Positions 42,236 to 52,061 of a DNA stretch of 64,000 bases are shown here, in pieces. The stretch lies in NCBI RefSeq assembly GCF_000407545.1, contig NZ_ASWH01000002.1, positions 744,001 through 808,000 of the forward strand, in the 5' to 3' direction. Below the pieces are notes generated by a model that did no database searches, had not been told where the DNA came from, and worked only from the letters and a program-made list of their open reading frames with translations. Position numbers and translations under genes: made by a program. Position 1 is the stretch's first letter. Every line of letters begins with the position of its first letter. The stretch is from Enterococcus gilvus ATCC BAA-350. GTDB taxonomy: Bacteria > Bacillota > Bacilli > Lactobacillales > Enterococcaceae.

Positions 42236-43150
42236 TTAGTCTACTCGTTCCTCTTTCGGCTGCTCATTCTTGTCAGACAACCGTGTCAGAAAAATGACGG
42301 AGAAGAGAACCAAGCCAAAGCCCACGACCTGCATCCCAGCGAATTGACTATTAAAAAGCAGCACACTCAAGATCGTTGCCAAAATCGGCTCCGTTACGGT
42401 CAGCACACTAGCCAAAGAGGCCTCAATGAACCGTAAGCTCGACAATTGGAACAAAAAAGGCAGTGCCGTCCCAAAAATAATGATGCTGATGACCAGTCCA
42501 ACTGAATAGCGGTCCATCTGGAAATCTGGACGCCAGACTGGATGAATCAGTTGAAAAGCCAGACCAGCGATGAGCATCCCTAATCCCGCGATCCGCATTT
42601 CCCCGTATTTTATTAGCAGCAGCCGCGGCTGAATCGTGTAGAAGGCGAGCGTGACCGCTGACGCGATGCCCATAAAAAAGCCCATCGTCGACAGACTGAG
42701 CGATGCCGTACCACCCTCCATCACGATAAAGAAAACACCAATAAAGGTCGCTGCCATCAATACAAATTCAAAAAAATTAAGCCGTTTTTCCTTATTTGCC
42801 ACTAAAAATAGAAAGATAAAGATCGGCCCTGTAAACTGCAAAATCGTCGCGATCGCTGCACCGCTATATTGAATCGCCTTAAAGTAAGTGTATTGAACAC
42901 CCAGCATCCCGATCAAAGAAAACAGCAGCAGACCGACAAAATCTCGCGGCGTAAATTTTTTCCGCTTGCGTCGGCCTTTTTCTTGAAGGAGCGTCAATCC
43001 AGTCAACAGCACCCCTGCTGACAAAAGACGCACGCTGACCAGCCATTCCGGCGAAACAAGATACTCCTCAAAAAGAATTTGGCACATAATACCCGATAAG
43101 GCCCACAAAGCACCTGACGAACACGCCAGCAACACACCTTTAAACTTCAT
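42236..43150 (-). CDS. EamA/DMT family permease
   Basis: 304 residues with ten membrane helices in two EamA repeats. Typical segments are GALWALSGIMCQILFEE in helix 1, YTYFKAIQYSGAAIATILQFTGPIF at the end of repeat 1 and LRFIEASLASVLTVTEPILATIL at the end of repeat 2. Members mostly export metabolites such as amino acids. The substrate is unknown. ATG 43150 follows a GGAAGGAG site. Confidence 0.87.
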   Translation of the reverse strand: MKFKGVLLACSSGALWALSGIMCQILFEEYLVSPEWLVSVRLLSAGVLLTGLTLLQEKGRRKRKKFTPRDFVGLLLFSLIGMLGVQYTYFKAIQYSGAAIATILQFTGPIFIFLFLVANKEKRLNFFEFVLMAATFIGVFFIVMEGGTASLSLSTMGFFMGIASAVTLAFYTIQPRLLLIKYGEMRIAGLGMLIAGLAFQLIHPVWRPDFQMDRYSVGLVISIIIFGTALPFLFQLSSLRFIEASLASVLTVTEPILATILSVLLFNSQFAGMQVVGFGLVLFSVIFLTRLSDKNEQPKEERVD

Positions 43151-43207
43151 TTTTTACTCCTTCCATTCCTTTTCTTGTTGATTCATTATAGCATTCTCAG
43201 ACAGACA

Positions 43208-43246
43208 AAAAACCAATCACAAAAAACGCCTTGTGATTGGTTCCTT
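43208..43246 (-). terminator. Terminator of pepX
   Basis: Stem aaccaatcacaa with ttgtgattggtt and T-rich tail on the minus strand. Confidence 0.9.
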
Positions 43247-43249
43247 TTT

Positions 43250-45640
43250 TTATTCTCCGAGTGGCAAGATCACTTGCGACTCTGCTAAGTCAATCGTGTA
43301 CGCAATATCTTGATTTCCTCGTACAGTCATTCCAAAATCAGTCCCGTAGACCGCTAAACCGATTTGTCGTCCTGCGGGTAAATGATACATCGTTGGGTGC
43401 AAGACTACGTCGATCTCGACAAATTCATTGGCCTTCAGGTCGTCGTTCTTCCAAGCATTCTCCCGATTTTGCAGATTGATATGACCACGAGTGATCAGCT
43501 TGTACTCATCCTCTGCGCCTAATTTGAATTCGACAAGATTATCTTCACGCCAATTTCTTCCTAGTGGCAAGCCATGTGGCGCTAAGACATCTGGAGTAGG
43601 TTTCAATCGTTTCGCCGTTCCGAAATCAATCAATTCAAAACTCAGCATGCCCAAATCCACACTCGAAGCTACTTTTATAGAGACTCTTGGTCGTCCATTC
43701 AAGAAAATAGCTTCCTTTAATACCTCTGTTTTCGCTAAGTAGCGGTGCCCATCCATCGGTCCCGCTTCTTTTAGTTCCTTCTCCCAGAGCGGGATGTTTT
43801 TGGTGTACCCTTCGTATTGCTCCTTTGGTAATTGGTCGTTGAAAGTCACCTGTCCAGACGCAGCAGCATCCATTAATTCCTGTGCCCCCAAATGATAGAC
43901 TTTTTCACTAGCCGGTGCCCAGTCGGTCAACGTATGCCAAGTTTCAGGCGCAGTGTTTTCTTGATAAACAATGTCTGGCAAGAGAGCCTTCGCATCGTTT
44001 TCTACACCGTAAAGCTTGTGGCTCAACCAAAGATTCATCATGTCTTGGAAGTCCAAAGAAGGCATATTGTTGATATAGATGTGCTGTCCTTGATGCAGGA
44101 TCAACTTCTTCGCAACAGGAACCTCCTTCAAGGCATCCCACAAATTTGCAACTTGACGCGGCTTCACATTCCAGTCATTCAATCCGTGGACCATCACGAC
44201 ATCACATTTGATATCTTTAATAAAGGGAAGATAATTTCGCTCATCCCAAAAAGTAGAATAATTTCCTGTTTTGCGGTCTTGCAGCTTCGCCATCTCGTTT
44301 AGATAATCCATGAAGAATTTCTTACTATGAAGCCAATCGCCCGCATTGCGCATTTTGCTGAAGGTCTCGATCGCCAGTACATCCGCGTCTTCTCCAGGGA
44401 ATCCTCCCGGTGCGATGACTAAGCCGTTGTCGCGGTAATATTGATACCAATCAGAGATCGCGGCTTCAGATATAATCGTTTCTAAGCCTTCGATCTGGCG
44501 CGTCGCGCACGCCGTTGCCAGCGTCCCTAGATATGATTTTCCGGTCATGGCAACTTTGCCATTGCTCCACCACGCCTTGATCTCAATGTTGTCTGTACGG
44601 TTCGTAAAGGCACGACGGTTTCCCGCTAACCATTCAATGTATGCTGCCATAGCCGTTGTTTGTTCGACAGAGCCGCAGGTTTGGATACCGTCAGAGTCTC
44701 TCGTTCCGATCCCGGCACCATAGACTACCGCAAACCCTCGCGCCAAGAAGAAATCATTTAAGCTATGATTGTTTTCACGGCTAAAGGTCTCGGTCCCATG
44801 AGTCGCCTTCCCTTTGACCTCTCGTTCTGCTGGCAATTCCACTGGTGTTGGTTGGTATTGTATTTCTTCATACGTCGTCTCTGTCGGTTCTTTTCGTTCC
44901 AATGGCACGTTGACATCGTAGGTCAATGCTTCACCGGCAGGTCCGTTGACACCCTGACTGTAGGGACTCGCTGTAAATAAGGTCCCTACTTGCAACCCGT
45001 CTTCTGTTTCAATCGGCCGTAAAATTTCTAATTTTAATAAATCCAGCTGCCCATCGTTGTCCGTATCTAGAGGTGCCTCCACATAAACGACTTCACGAAT
45101 CAGTTTCGCCGTATCAAACACTGCCTGCGCTTTGCCATTAAAAAAGAACGGTCTGCTCACTTCGTTGTTCTCGTAATACCCCTCTGAGGCAAGCTTATCC
45201 AAATAATTCAATCCATTTTTAGTGTGACTCGTCAACAAGAGATACCACGCTTCAATGAGGGTATCGCTATGGGAAAAGTCACTGTCGATCATCGGGATGC
45301 CAATTCTAGCTGCTTCTTCTAAAACTTTTCCGGGATCAAAATCGATCGTCGGCTCAAAATCAAGCTGCTGCAACCCCATCATATAAAACACTTCTTTTGT
45401 GACCGGTTGTTTTGACCGATAGAAATCAGCTAAATCCGTCGTTTCATCGGCCAAAAAATTGCCAAGTTTGCTGATAAAGCCGCTTTCGTCCCGTACGGTT
45501 AAAAAACTCTTTCGTAAAAACGCAAACCATAATTTCGTCGCGTCCTTTGAGGCGTCGATCGTCAGAAAGCCTGCCGCCATCAACTCTTTCTTCGCTTCTT
45601 CAAGTGAGACTCGTTTTAAACCAAATTGATTGATTTTCAT
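43250..45640 (-). CDS. pepX: Xaa-Pro dipeptidyl-peptidase
   Basis: 796 residues from ATG 45640 (GAGGAGA 8 nt upstream; the ATG two codons earlier is too close). An N-terminal helical domain is followed by the S15 catalytic domain with nucleophile Ser369 in TGKSYLGT, VMVHGLNDWNVKP near the catalytic Asp and HQGQHIY with the catalytic His, then a C-terminal jelly-roll domain. It removes X-Pro dipeptides from peptides in the cytoplasm. Such enzymes are standard in lactic acid bacteria and fit the peptide-use genes downstream. Monocistronic. Confidence 0.95.
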   Translation of the reverse strand: MKINQFGLKRVSLEEAKKELMAAGFLTIDASKDATKLWFAFLRKSFLTVRDESGFISKLGNFLADETTDLADFYRSKQPVTKEVFYMMGLQQLDFEPTIDFDPGKVLEEAARIGIPMIDSDFSHSDTLIEAWYLLLTSHTKNGLNYLDKLASEGYYENNEVSRPFFFNGKAQAVFDTAKLIREVVYVEAPLDTDNDGQLDLLKLEILRPIETEDGLQVGTLFTASPYSQGVNGPAGEALTYDVNVPLERKEPTETTYEEIQYQPTPVELPAEREVKGKATHGTETFSRENNHSLNDFFLARGFAVVYGAGIGTRDSDGIQTCGSVEQTTAMAAYIEWLAGNRRAFTNRTDNIEIKAWWSNGKVAMTGKSYLGTLATACATRQIEGLETIISEAAISDWYQYYRDNGLVIAPGGFPGEDADVLAIETFSKMRNAGDWLHSKKFFMDYLNEMAKLQDRKTGNYSTFWDERNYLPFIKDIKCDVVMVHGLNDWNVKPRQVANLWDALKEVPVAKKLILHQGQHIYINNMPSLDFQDMMNLWLSHKLYGVENDAKALLPDIVYQENTAPETWHTLTDWAPASEKVYHLGAQELMDAAASGQVTFNDQLPKEQYEGYTKNIPLWEKELKEAGPMDGHRYLAKTEVLKEAIFLNGRPRVSIKVASSVDLGMLSFELIDFGTAKRLKPTPDVLAPHGLPLGRNWREDNLVEFKLGAEDEYKLITRGHINLQNRENAWKNDDLKANEFVEIDVVLHPTMYHLPAGRQIGLAVYGTDFGMTVRGNQDIAYTIDLAESQVILPLGE

Positions 45641-45812
45641 GTACATTTCTCCTCGTATAGTCAGATTGTCAGATACACCGATGGGGTCTCTCACTCTTTC
45701 TTTATCCCATTTATCCAATCGCTCAAATAAACAATAAAAAAACAGACCGATTCCCCTTTTTTCTGATAAAATAATTATAACAAATACTTTCGATAAGTTC
45801 GTTAAAGTTCAA

Positions 45813-45826
45813 TGAAAACGATTACC
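45813..45826. promoter_or_regulatory. Candidate cre site upstream of the zinc-ribbon gene
   Basis: tgaaaacgattacc fits the CcpA operator consensus except for the last base. It lies 26 bp before the start codon, where it could block transcription. Confidence 0.45.
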
Positions 45827-45851
45827 GATCATTATCTGAGGAGGAAGAAGA

Positions 45852-46130
45852 ATGGAAGAAATGACTTACTGCCAAAGTTGCGGCATGCCCCTAACAAGCG
45901 GAACACACGGGACAGAACACGATGGCTCTCAAAATAAGGAGTACTGCCTTTACTGCTACAAGCACGGCGCTTTTGTCGATGACCATACAATGGAAGAAAT
46001 GATCGCGATCAGCTTGACCCACATGAAAGAAGCAGGAATATTAGAAGAACAGGGAAAAACCGAGGAAGAAGCCTTAGCATTTATGAACGACTTCTTCCCA
46101 GAGTTGAAGCGTTGGAAAAAGTCGTCGTAA
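45852..46130 (+). CDS. Small zinc-ribbon protein
   Basis: 92 residues. The N-terminal YCQSCGMPL and YCLYCYKHG supply two CxxC pairs typical of the putative zinc-ribbon domain (PF12674-like). The C-terminal half is an acidic helix region ending with FFPELKRWKK. Proteins of this type are common in Firmicutes and lack a known role. ATG 45852 follows GAGGAGGAAG. A gtcgtaa...ttacgac terminator lies at 46121-46150. Confidence 0.82.
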   Translation: MEEMTYCQSCGMPLTSGTHGTEHDGSQNKEYCLYCYKHGAFVDDHTMEEMIAISLTHMKEAGILEEQGKTEEEALAFMNDFFPELKRWKKSS

Positions 46131-46151
46131 AAATTACGACGGCTTTTTGAT
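46121..46151 (+). terminator. Terminator of the zinc-ribbon gene
   Basis: Stem gtcgtcgtaa/ttacgacggc with T5 tail; it overlaps the stop codon. Confidence 0.75.
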
Positions 46152-46169
46152 TACGAAAAAAGCAATCCC

Positions 46170-47330
46170 TCACCGGCGACTGCTTCGTACGTTTCTTTCT
46201 AAAATTACTGTGGCCAGGAAAACAATCCCACCAAACAAGAACAATAAATAAGGGAAAATCGCTAATGTGAAGCGTTCCGCCAAAAGACCCAATAAAGGCG
46301 GTAAAAAGGTCGTTCCCGTATACGCCAATGCCAGCTGCAAGCTCATGATCCGCGCAGAGTTTTTCGTTCCGAACCGTTTGGGTGTCTCATGGAGCATTGT
46401 CGGAAAAATAGCGGCGGAGCCTAATCCGGTAAAGACAAAGCCGATAGCTGCGAAACTTCCCCTTCCAACTGCTAAGAAAACGACCCCAATTAGTAGTAAC
46501 AGCTCACTTAAATACAAAAGTTTCCTGCTCGACAAAAAGAAGGTGAAAAAACCGGCTGCTAAACGTCCGACCGTTAAGCTAGCATAGTATGTTGATGTCA
46601 TAAAAGCCGCCGTTGAGACTGGGACGCCTTTGACTCTGACAAGGAAACTGCTCCCCCACAAGCCCATACAGGCCTCTACCCCGACATAAAAAATGAAACA
46701 GATCAAAGAAAATATGACACCTGGCTGCTTGATCAAGGCTGCCAGTGAATCTTGACCCTTGCTAGTGTGGGAAACCAGCTGAGGCTGCTTCCACTGTTTC
46801 CGCGAAGCATAGACCACTAAGACTAAAAGAAATTGCAGAGCCGCCAGAACCAGATACCCGCCACGCCAATTTTGATTTTTTAAATAGAAGCCCATGATGA
46901 TCGGCCCTAGCGTAGCGCCAATGCCCCAAAAGCCATGCAGCCAATTCATATGATGGGCTTTATAGTGCAAAGCCACGTAATCATTCACCGCCGTGTCGAT
47001 CGCCCCTGCTCCTAGACCCAGCGGTATTGCGCTAATGATCAAAAAGAAAAAGTTTTGCGAAAACGAAAAACCGCACAAACCAAGGACGGTCAAAAAGATG
47101 CTGCAGACGATCAAATTCCCGACACCGATCTTCTGGATCAAACGATTGGTTTGAAAACTGGACAAAATCGTCCCAATTGAAACCACCATGGCGATCACCC
47201 CGGCTGAACTTGCCGCAACATGAAACTCGCTGCTCATGATCGGCCAAGCCACACCTAAAATCGAATCCGGTAAACCCAGACTAATAAATATCAAATAAAT
47301 CAAACCCAAAAACAACAAACGCTTCTTCAT
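46170..47330 (-). CDS. Major facilitator superfamily transporter
   Basis: 386 residues with twelve membrane helices. It resembles the sugar/fucose-permease-like group: LGLPDSILGVAWPIMSSEF in helix 1, FSQNFFFLIISAIPLGLGAGAIDTA, HGFWGIGATLGPIIMGFYL and LTVGRLAAGFFTFFLSSRKLL. Substrate unknown. The start is ATG 47330 after GAGGGAAG. It converges on the zinc-ribbon gene. Confidence 0.87.
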   Translation of the reverse strand: MKKRLLFLGLIYLIFISLGLPDSILGVAWPIMSSEFHVAASSAGVIAMVVSIGTILSSFQTNRLIQKIGVGNLIVCSIFLTVLGLCGFSFSQNFFFLIISAIPLGLGAGAIDTAVNDYVALHYKAHHMNWLHGFWGIGATLGPIIMGFYLKNQNWRGGYLVLAALQFLLVLVVYASRKQWKQPQLVSHTSKGQDSLAALIKQPGVIFSLICFIFYVGVEACMGLWGSSFLVRVKGVPVSTAAFMTSTYYASLTVGRLAAGFFTFFLSSRKLLYLSELLLLIGVVFLAVGRGSFAAIGFVFTGLGSAAIFPTMLHETPKRFGTKNSARIMSLQLALAYTGTTFLPPLLGLLAERFTLAIFPYLLFLFGGIVFLATVILERNVRSSRR

Positions 47331-47667
47331 ACTTCCCTCTCTCTTTTCTCTTCCTGATTGTCTGGAAGAGAAGCATTCTATCTTCTATTGTACAGGAGGA
47401 ATCGCTCTTTAAAACCTTCTTTTTAAACTTTTCCGTTTTTGTCTGTATCGGTATTTGTTTAGGAATTTGATTTTCTTGTTAGCTAAATACTGGTCACTCA
47501 CTAGAACCCTTAACAAAAACAAAGAAAAATAGTCATTGTCTTTCAAGCCAAAAAGTTTTTTAGCGATTTTCTTTTACAATATAAAGTTATCAAAATCGAC
47601 TACTAGGAAGTATTAAATATTATAGAAATAAAAAGACCTCCAAGCGAACGCTTGAAGGCCATTTTCG
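47331..47667. other. 337-bp intergenic region
   Basis: AT-rich. It contains the terminator of the downstream pqqD-like gene at 47630-47667 (minus strand ggccttcaagcg / cttggaggtc plus T5). The rest shows no gene and no clear operator. Confidence 0.6.
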
Positions 47668-48033
47668 TTATACTAACTCAATATATTTTTCATTCTTCTC
47701 TAAATGATTCAAGTAGATCAATAAACGGTCGTACAATTGATCATTGGCTTCTTCGATGGCTGCGCCAAGGTTTTCACCAATTTCTTTGACTGTCCGTTTT
47801 CCATCGATCTGTTGAAGAATGAAGCTGCCGTATTTGTCGAGTTCCATCTCAGAGGTTTCCGGGATTTTGTAGTGGATTTTGCGTAACACGCGTTGAATCC
47901 ATGCATTTTGTTCAGTAATAACAAACACGATGCCATCACGTACCTCATAATGCAGCCCGTCTCTCAGTCGATACACTCGCGTCAACAGCTCTTCCGTTTC
48001 CGGATTCACAGCAGGTTGCTGTTGATTAGTCAT
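47668..48033 (-). CDS. PqqD-like (RRE-fold) protein
   Basis: 121 residues. The core EVRDGIVFVITEQNAWIQRVLRKI and LDKYGSFILQQIDGKRTVKEIGENLG match the PqqD family, a winged-helix fold that binds precursor peptides for radical-SAM or other modifying enzymes (RiPP recognition element). No such enzyme is nearby. The start overlaps the 3' end of the OPT transporter gene by 8 nt, so the protein is co-produced with the transporter. It may bind peptides or the transporter itself. Confidence 0.75.
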   Translation of the reverse strand: MTNQQQPAVNPETEELLTRVYRLRDGLHYEVRDGIVFVITEQNAWIQRVLRKIHYKIPETSEMELDKYGSFILQQIDGKRTVKEIGENLGAAIEEANDQLYDRLLIYLNHLEKNEKYIELV

Positions 48034-49945
48034 TGTGTTTCACTTTCTTCACACTTAACAATGGAACGATGACTGCAACAACTAAAATTGCAAGTAACAA
48101 GAATGCTGCCCAGTTAGATCCTAAGAAGCCTGTTGGCGTTCCTGGAGTAATGACACCAGATACTTGCAAGATGATTCCGATCAAACCAACGATCGATCCA
48201 CCAGCGATCAAACCAGATGACAAGCTGACACCCAGAGTGATACGTTCTTCAGCAACTTCTTCTTTTTCTTTTTTATTCAATACATCGATCAATTGACGGA
48301 TCAACGCACCAACTAAAATGATTGAGGTTGTTGAGATTGGCAAGTAGAAACCAATGGCGAATGTCATGATCGGCACTTTCATGAAGTGCAACACGATACC
48401 CATTACGATACCGGCAATAACCATGTGCCATGGCAATGAACCAGAAGTGATCCCTGAAGTCAATGTTGCCATCAAGTTTGCTTGTGGCAAACCAAATGGA
48501 GGATTTGAACCAGTGATCGCTAGTTGTGGTGACAAGATCACCATCATACCTGTTACGATAACCACACCAACGATGTTAGAGATCAAGAAGTAACGGCGTC
48601 CTTCGTTGAAGTTTCCGCCCATTACGAATGTCACTTTTTGTGATTGTGAATAACCACCAGCTACTGAGATCGCTAATACGATAAAGGTACCAAACATTAA
48701 TAATTGTTGTGTATTTTCAGCTGACGTCCAGCCCATCATAACAAAAACCAATGTCAAGATAACCATTGATGCGATCGTCATACCAGATACTGGCAAGTTT
48801 GACGTACCGATCGTACCAGTCAAACGACCAGCAACGATAACGAATAGGAAGCTCAAGATGATTGACAACAGCCCACCAACAAGTGCCATAGCGACACTTC
48901 CAGTGATGATGAAGCCCATGATGATTCCGATAACAGCGCCAGCGATCAATGGAAGCATTCCGCCGCCTTCTTGCTCAACGCCATCTTTACGACCTTGCAG
49001 AGTTGCAGAAATAGATGAAATGATTGTTGGGATCAACTTGATCGCGCCGATCAATCCACCAGAGATCATCATACCCGCTCCGATGTATTTCACATAAGAA
49101 CCTGAGATCACAGCAAAGTTTGATGCACTTAATAATTGAGACGCGTTGTCCCAAACATGTGCGTTACTGTTGGCCATTTCCATGAAGTAACCAAGCAATG
49201 GTGCGATCGCGAAGTTCGCTAAGATCGAACCAGCAAACATCAAGACAGAAACATCCATCCCAACGATAAAACCAATACCTGTCAATAACGGATTCACTTC
49301 TGTTTCAAATTTCCATTTGTAGAAGCTTTCGTTTACGAAGCTGATGACATTGTTCATCACACCGAAAACTGAACCAGTCAACGCAGTTAAAACACCACCG
49401 ATACCAAAACCGATACCCATGTATTTCAACGAATCGCCACCAGTATCAGAAGCAACGAGTGTTTCTGAAATAGCCATTGCTTCAGGGTAAACTAATTTAC
49501 CGTGTTCGCTGACCAACATGTAATCTTGAACAATTGAGAAGACTCCGACACCTAGTAAAACAGCACCGATTCCTAAACCAACACCTTCGATGAAATTCAC
49601 TTTACCACCGACTAAAATTACGGCTGGTAATACGAAGATCATCCCAGATGCTACAGATTCCCCACCACTTGACATCAATTGCAATAAGTTCTTACCTAAA
49701 ATCGTTTTAGGTTTTACAAATAGAGCGACTAGCCCTGATCCAATAATTGCGCCTGGAATACCAGCTGCTACAGTTAATCCGGCCTTCATACCTGAATAAG
49801 CGGTCGATGCAGCAAAAAGTGCAGCAAGCAAAATACCTAAAACCATAATGATCGGTGAACCAGATTTTTTAGGTTTATCAGCTACGTACGGGACATAATC
49901 TTTCCCAGCTACTCCACCAAAAGCGTCTTTTGAGAGTTTTTTCAT
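48026..49945 (-). CDS. OPT family oligopeptide transporter
   Basis: 639 residues with about 15 membrane helices. OPT signatures are the N-terminal AASTAYSGMKAGLTVAAGIPGAIIGSG and GGESVASGMIFVLPAVIL, with several Gly-rich helices further on. OPT proteins import small peptides or metal chelates by proton symport. It lies between the dipeptidase PepV upstream and the PqqD-like gene downstream, arguing for peptide uptake. The AAGGAAGG ribosome site is 13 nt from ATG 49945, somewhat distant. Confidence 0.92.
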   Translation of the reverse strand: MKKLSKDAFGGVAGKDYVPYVADKPKKSGSPIIMVLGILLAALFAASTAYSGMKAGLTVAAGIPGAIIGSGLVALFVKPKTILGKNLLQLMSSGGESVASGMIFVLPAVILVGGKVNFIEGVGLGIGAVLLGVGVFSIVQDYMLVSEHGKLVYPEAMAISETLVASDTGGDSLKYMGIGFGIGGVLTALTGSVFGVMNNVISFVNESFYKWKFETEVNPLLTGIGFIVGMDVSVLMFAGSILANFAIAPLLGYFMEMANSNAHVWDNASQLLSASNFAVISGSYVKYIGAGMMISGGLIGAIKLIPTIISSISATLQGRKDGVEQEGGGMLPLIAGAVIGIIMGFIITGSVAMALVGGLLSIILSFLFVIVAGRLTGTIGTSNLPVSGMTIASMVILTLVFVMMGWTSAENTQQLLMFGTFIVLAISVAGGYSQSQKVTFVMGGNFNEGRRYFLISNIVGVVIVTGMMVILSPQLAITGSNPPFGLPQANLMATLTSGITSGSLPWHMVIAGIVMGIVLHFMKVPIMTFAIGFYLPISTTSIILVGALIRQLIDVLNKKEKEEVAEERITLGVSLSSGLIAGGSIVGLIGIILQVSGVITPGTPTGFLGSNWAAFLLLAILVVAVIVPLLSVKKVKHND

Positions 49946-49989
49946 TATCTTTGAAATTCCTTCCTTACTATCTTTTCCCCAATGAGTGA

Positions 49990-50015
49990 AGGAATCCTGT
50001 AAGAACAGGATTCCT
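49990..50015. repeat. Intercistronic hairpin between pepV and the OPT gene
   Basis: Perfect 11-bp inverted repeat (49990-50000 with 50005-50015) around 4 nt. No U run follows on the minus strand, so it is more likely a processing or stability element than a terminator. Confidence 0.75.
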
Positions 50016-50031
50016 GTCCTCTCAATACCGA

Positions 50032-51450
50032 CTATTTAACTAAGCGATAAATAGCGTCAGCATAAATAGCTGTTGCTTTGAACAAGCTATCAATAGGCAT
50101 AAATTCGTTTGGCTGATGCATTACATTTTCTTCTCCTGGGAACATTGCGCCGTATGCGACACCACGTTCTAGGATTCGACCGTAAGTACCTCCGCCGATT
50201 GATTCTTCATGGCCTTCAAGACCTGTATGTTCTTCGTAAACGTCCAATAATGTTTTCACTAATGGATCACTTGCTGGAACATAGTGAGGCGTTTTCACGT
50301 CACCAATGATCGCGATCGAAACGCCTGCATCTTTAAGAACGTCTTCCATGTTCGCTAAGATCGTATCTTTGTCGATGCCTTCTGGATGACGAACATTGAT
50401 CGTGATCTTTTTGTCGCCTTCAGAAGTATAGTCGAACAAGTTCGCTGAAGAAGTTGTTTCACCCATTACATCGTGTTTTGTGTAAGCATTTAATTTCTTA
50501 CCGTTGTAATCTAAGTGCATGTATTCAGCAGTTGTTTGAACAAAGTTCGCACCATTGCCGTCTAACTTGTAGTCCACTAAGAAGGTTGCTAAGAAGGTTG
50601 CAGAGTTGACACCGAATTTTGGTTCTTGCGCATGGGCACCTTTACCAATTACAGTGAGTGTGATTTCGCCATTGGTTTCAGCGAATTCGCCTTTCACGTC
50701 TGATTTTTCAATAAACGCGTCAAATGCTGCTTTCATATCTGCAACTTTTGCTTCGTCGTTGACTTTAAGAACTGCTGTTGCATCTCCTGGTACCATGTTC
50801 GTGCGTAAGCCTGATTTGAAGCTTACTAGATCAAAGTCGCCAGATGCAGCGTTGTCTTTGTTTGCGAAAGTTACTTCATAAGATAAGATTCCTTTTTCAC
50901 CATTAATGATTGGGAATTGTGCGTCTGGAGAAAATCCAACTTTTGGCATTTCTTCCACTTCCATATAACGGTGGATCCCTACCCATTCACTTTCTTCGTC
51001 AGTACCGAAGATAAAGCGGATTTTTTTAGAGATCGGTAATTCTAGATCTTTGATGATGCGCATTGCATAATAGGCAGCGATCGAAGGCCCTTTGTCATCG
51101 GCAGAACCACGAGCGTATAATTTTCCATCTTTAACTACTGGTTCAAATGGATCTGTATCCCAGTTGTCGTCGACAGGAACAACGTCTACGTGTCCTAACA
51201 GACCGAACATTTCTTCTCCGTCACCGTATTCAATGTGTCCAGCAACGTTTTCGATGTTTTTCGTAACGAAGCCATCACGGTCACCAAATTCTAGTACTTT
51301 GCGTAAAGCGGCAGCTGGTCCAGGTCCAAGAGGTTCTTCTTTTGTTCCATGTTCCACGTCGCGGATACTGTTGATGCGAATAAGATCGCCTAAGTCTTTC
51401 ATTAAGTCGTCTTTACGTGCGTCTACTTCTTTTTGCCAATCAATTGTCAT
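50032..51450 (-). CDS. pepV: Dipeptidase PepV (M20 metallopeptidase)
   Basis: 472 residues, close to the lactic PepV length. The two-zinc site is visible: LLGHVDVVP (His), YARGSADDKGPS (Asp, catalytic Asp before), FGTDEESEWVGI (Glu-Glu) and near the C-terminus GGGTYGRI with the last His in the MHQPNE segment. It splits dipeptides with broad specificity in the cytoplasm. Followed in the same direction by the OPT transporter and PqqD-like genes. The mRNA probably has a leader of about 240 nt. Confidence 0.94.
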   Translation of the reverse strand: MTIDWQKEVDARKDDLMKDLGDLIRINSIRDVEHGTKEEPLGPGPAAALRKVLEFGDRDGFVTKNIENVAGHIEYGDGEEMFGLLGHVDVVPVDDNWDTDPFEPVVKDGKLYARGSADDKGPSIAAYYAMRIIKDLELPISKKIRFIFGTDEESEWVGIHRYMEVEEMPKVGFSPDAQFPIINGEKGILSYEVTFANKDNAASGDFDLVSFKSGLRTNMVPGDATAVLKVNDEAKVADMKAAFDAFIEKSDVKGEFAETNGEITLTVIGKGAHAQEPKFGVNSATFLATFLVDYKLDGNGANFVQTTAEYMHLDYNGKKLNAYTKHDVMGETTSSANLFDYTSEGDKKITINVRHPEGIDKDTILANMEDVLKDAGVSIAIIGDVKTPHYVPASDPLVKTLLDVYEEHTGLEGHEESIGGGTYGRILERGVAYGAMFPGEENVMHQPNEFMPIDSLFKATAIYADAIYRLVK

Positions 51451-52061
51451 TGTTTAATCCCTGCTTTCTTTTTTTTGTAACAAGTATTGAAACCTGTTAG
51501 ATTCATTAGAAAGATCATGTCTAAATAAAGTTCTCAAATTTTGACAGCGTAGAATAACTATTTTTTATTGGACGAATTCACGGTCCCTTTTGAGGATGAA
51601 CTACGTCAAAACAATCAACGGAAAAGACCGCTCATGAATGTTAAAATGTTATTCTATGATTCCTAATTCCGCAGTTTGTTTCACCTCCCAAGTTAGCATT
51701 ATACCGTATTTTTATTCATAAGTCATTGTGAAGAAACCATCATTTGATATAAATAAGTTGATTTTCATTAAAAATAAAGCTTCGACTTATATTTCTCTTG
51801 TTATTCAAGCTGACTAAAAAACGGTACTTTTTAGATGACATGACATATTTAAAGCCTATAAGAAGTATAACGAAGGTTGAATCCGTTTACAAATTATATT
51901 TCATTCATTTAGGATCTGTTTCTCTCATTTATTTGTTATCTATTATTAATTTTAAATTTTTGAATTATCCAGACAATAACAAAAAAGAAAGCACACGTAA
52001 TTGTGCGCTCTCTTTTCAAATTCCTATACTTTTTTAATCCAAAACTCATATATCTGTTTTT
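51451..52061. other. 611-bp intergenic region: pepV leader and ppdK terminator
   Basis: On the minus strand TATAAT (rc of 51698-51703) preceded 17 bp upstream by atgact suggests the pepV promoter, leaving a leader of about 240 nt with no clear riboswitch. A ggGAGGTG ribosome-like site in the leader is followed by a short frame (VKQTAELGIIE-stop), which is unproven. A terminator for ppdK lies at 51981-52016. The plus-strand frame at 51798-52037 lacks a ribosome site. Confidence 0.5.
51981..52018 (-). terminator. Terminator of ppdK
   Basis: Stem aaagaaagcacac with ttgtgcgctctcttt, ending in T6 on the minus strand. Confidence 0.82.

Noticed and set aside
51798..52037. 79-aa plus-strand ORF between pepV and ppdK
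   Set aside because: No ribosome site, low-complexity AT-rich codons, and its end overlaps the ppdK terminator.
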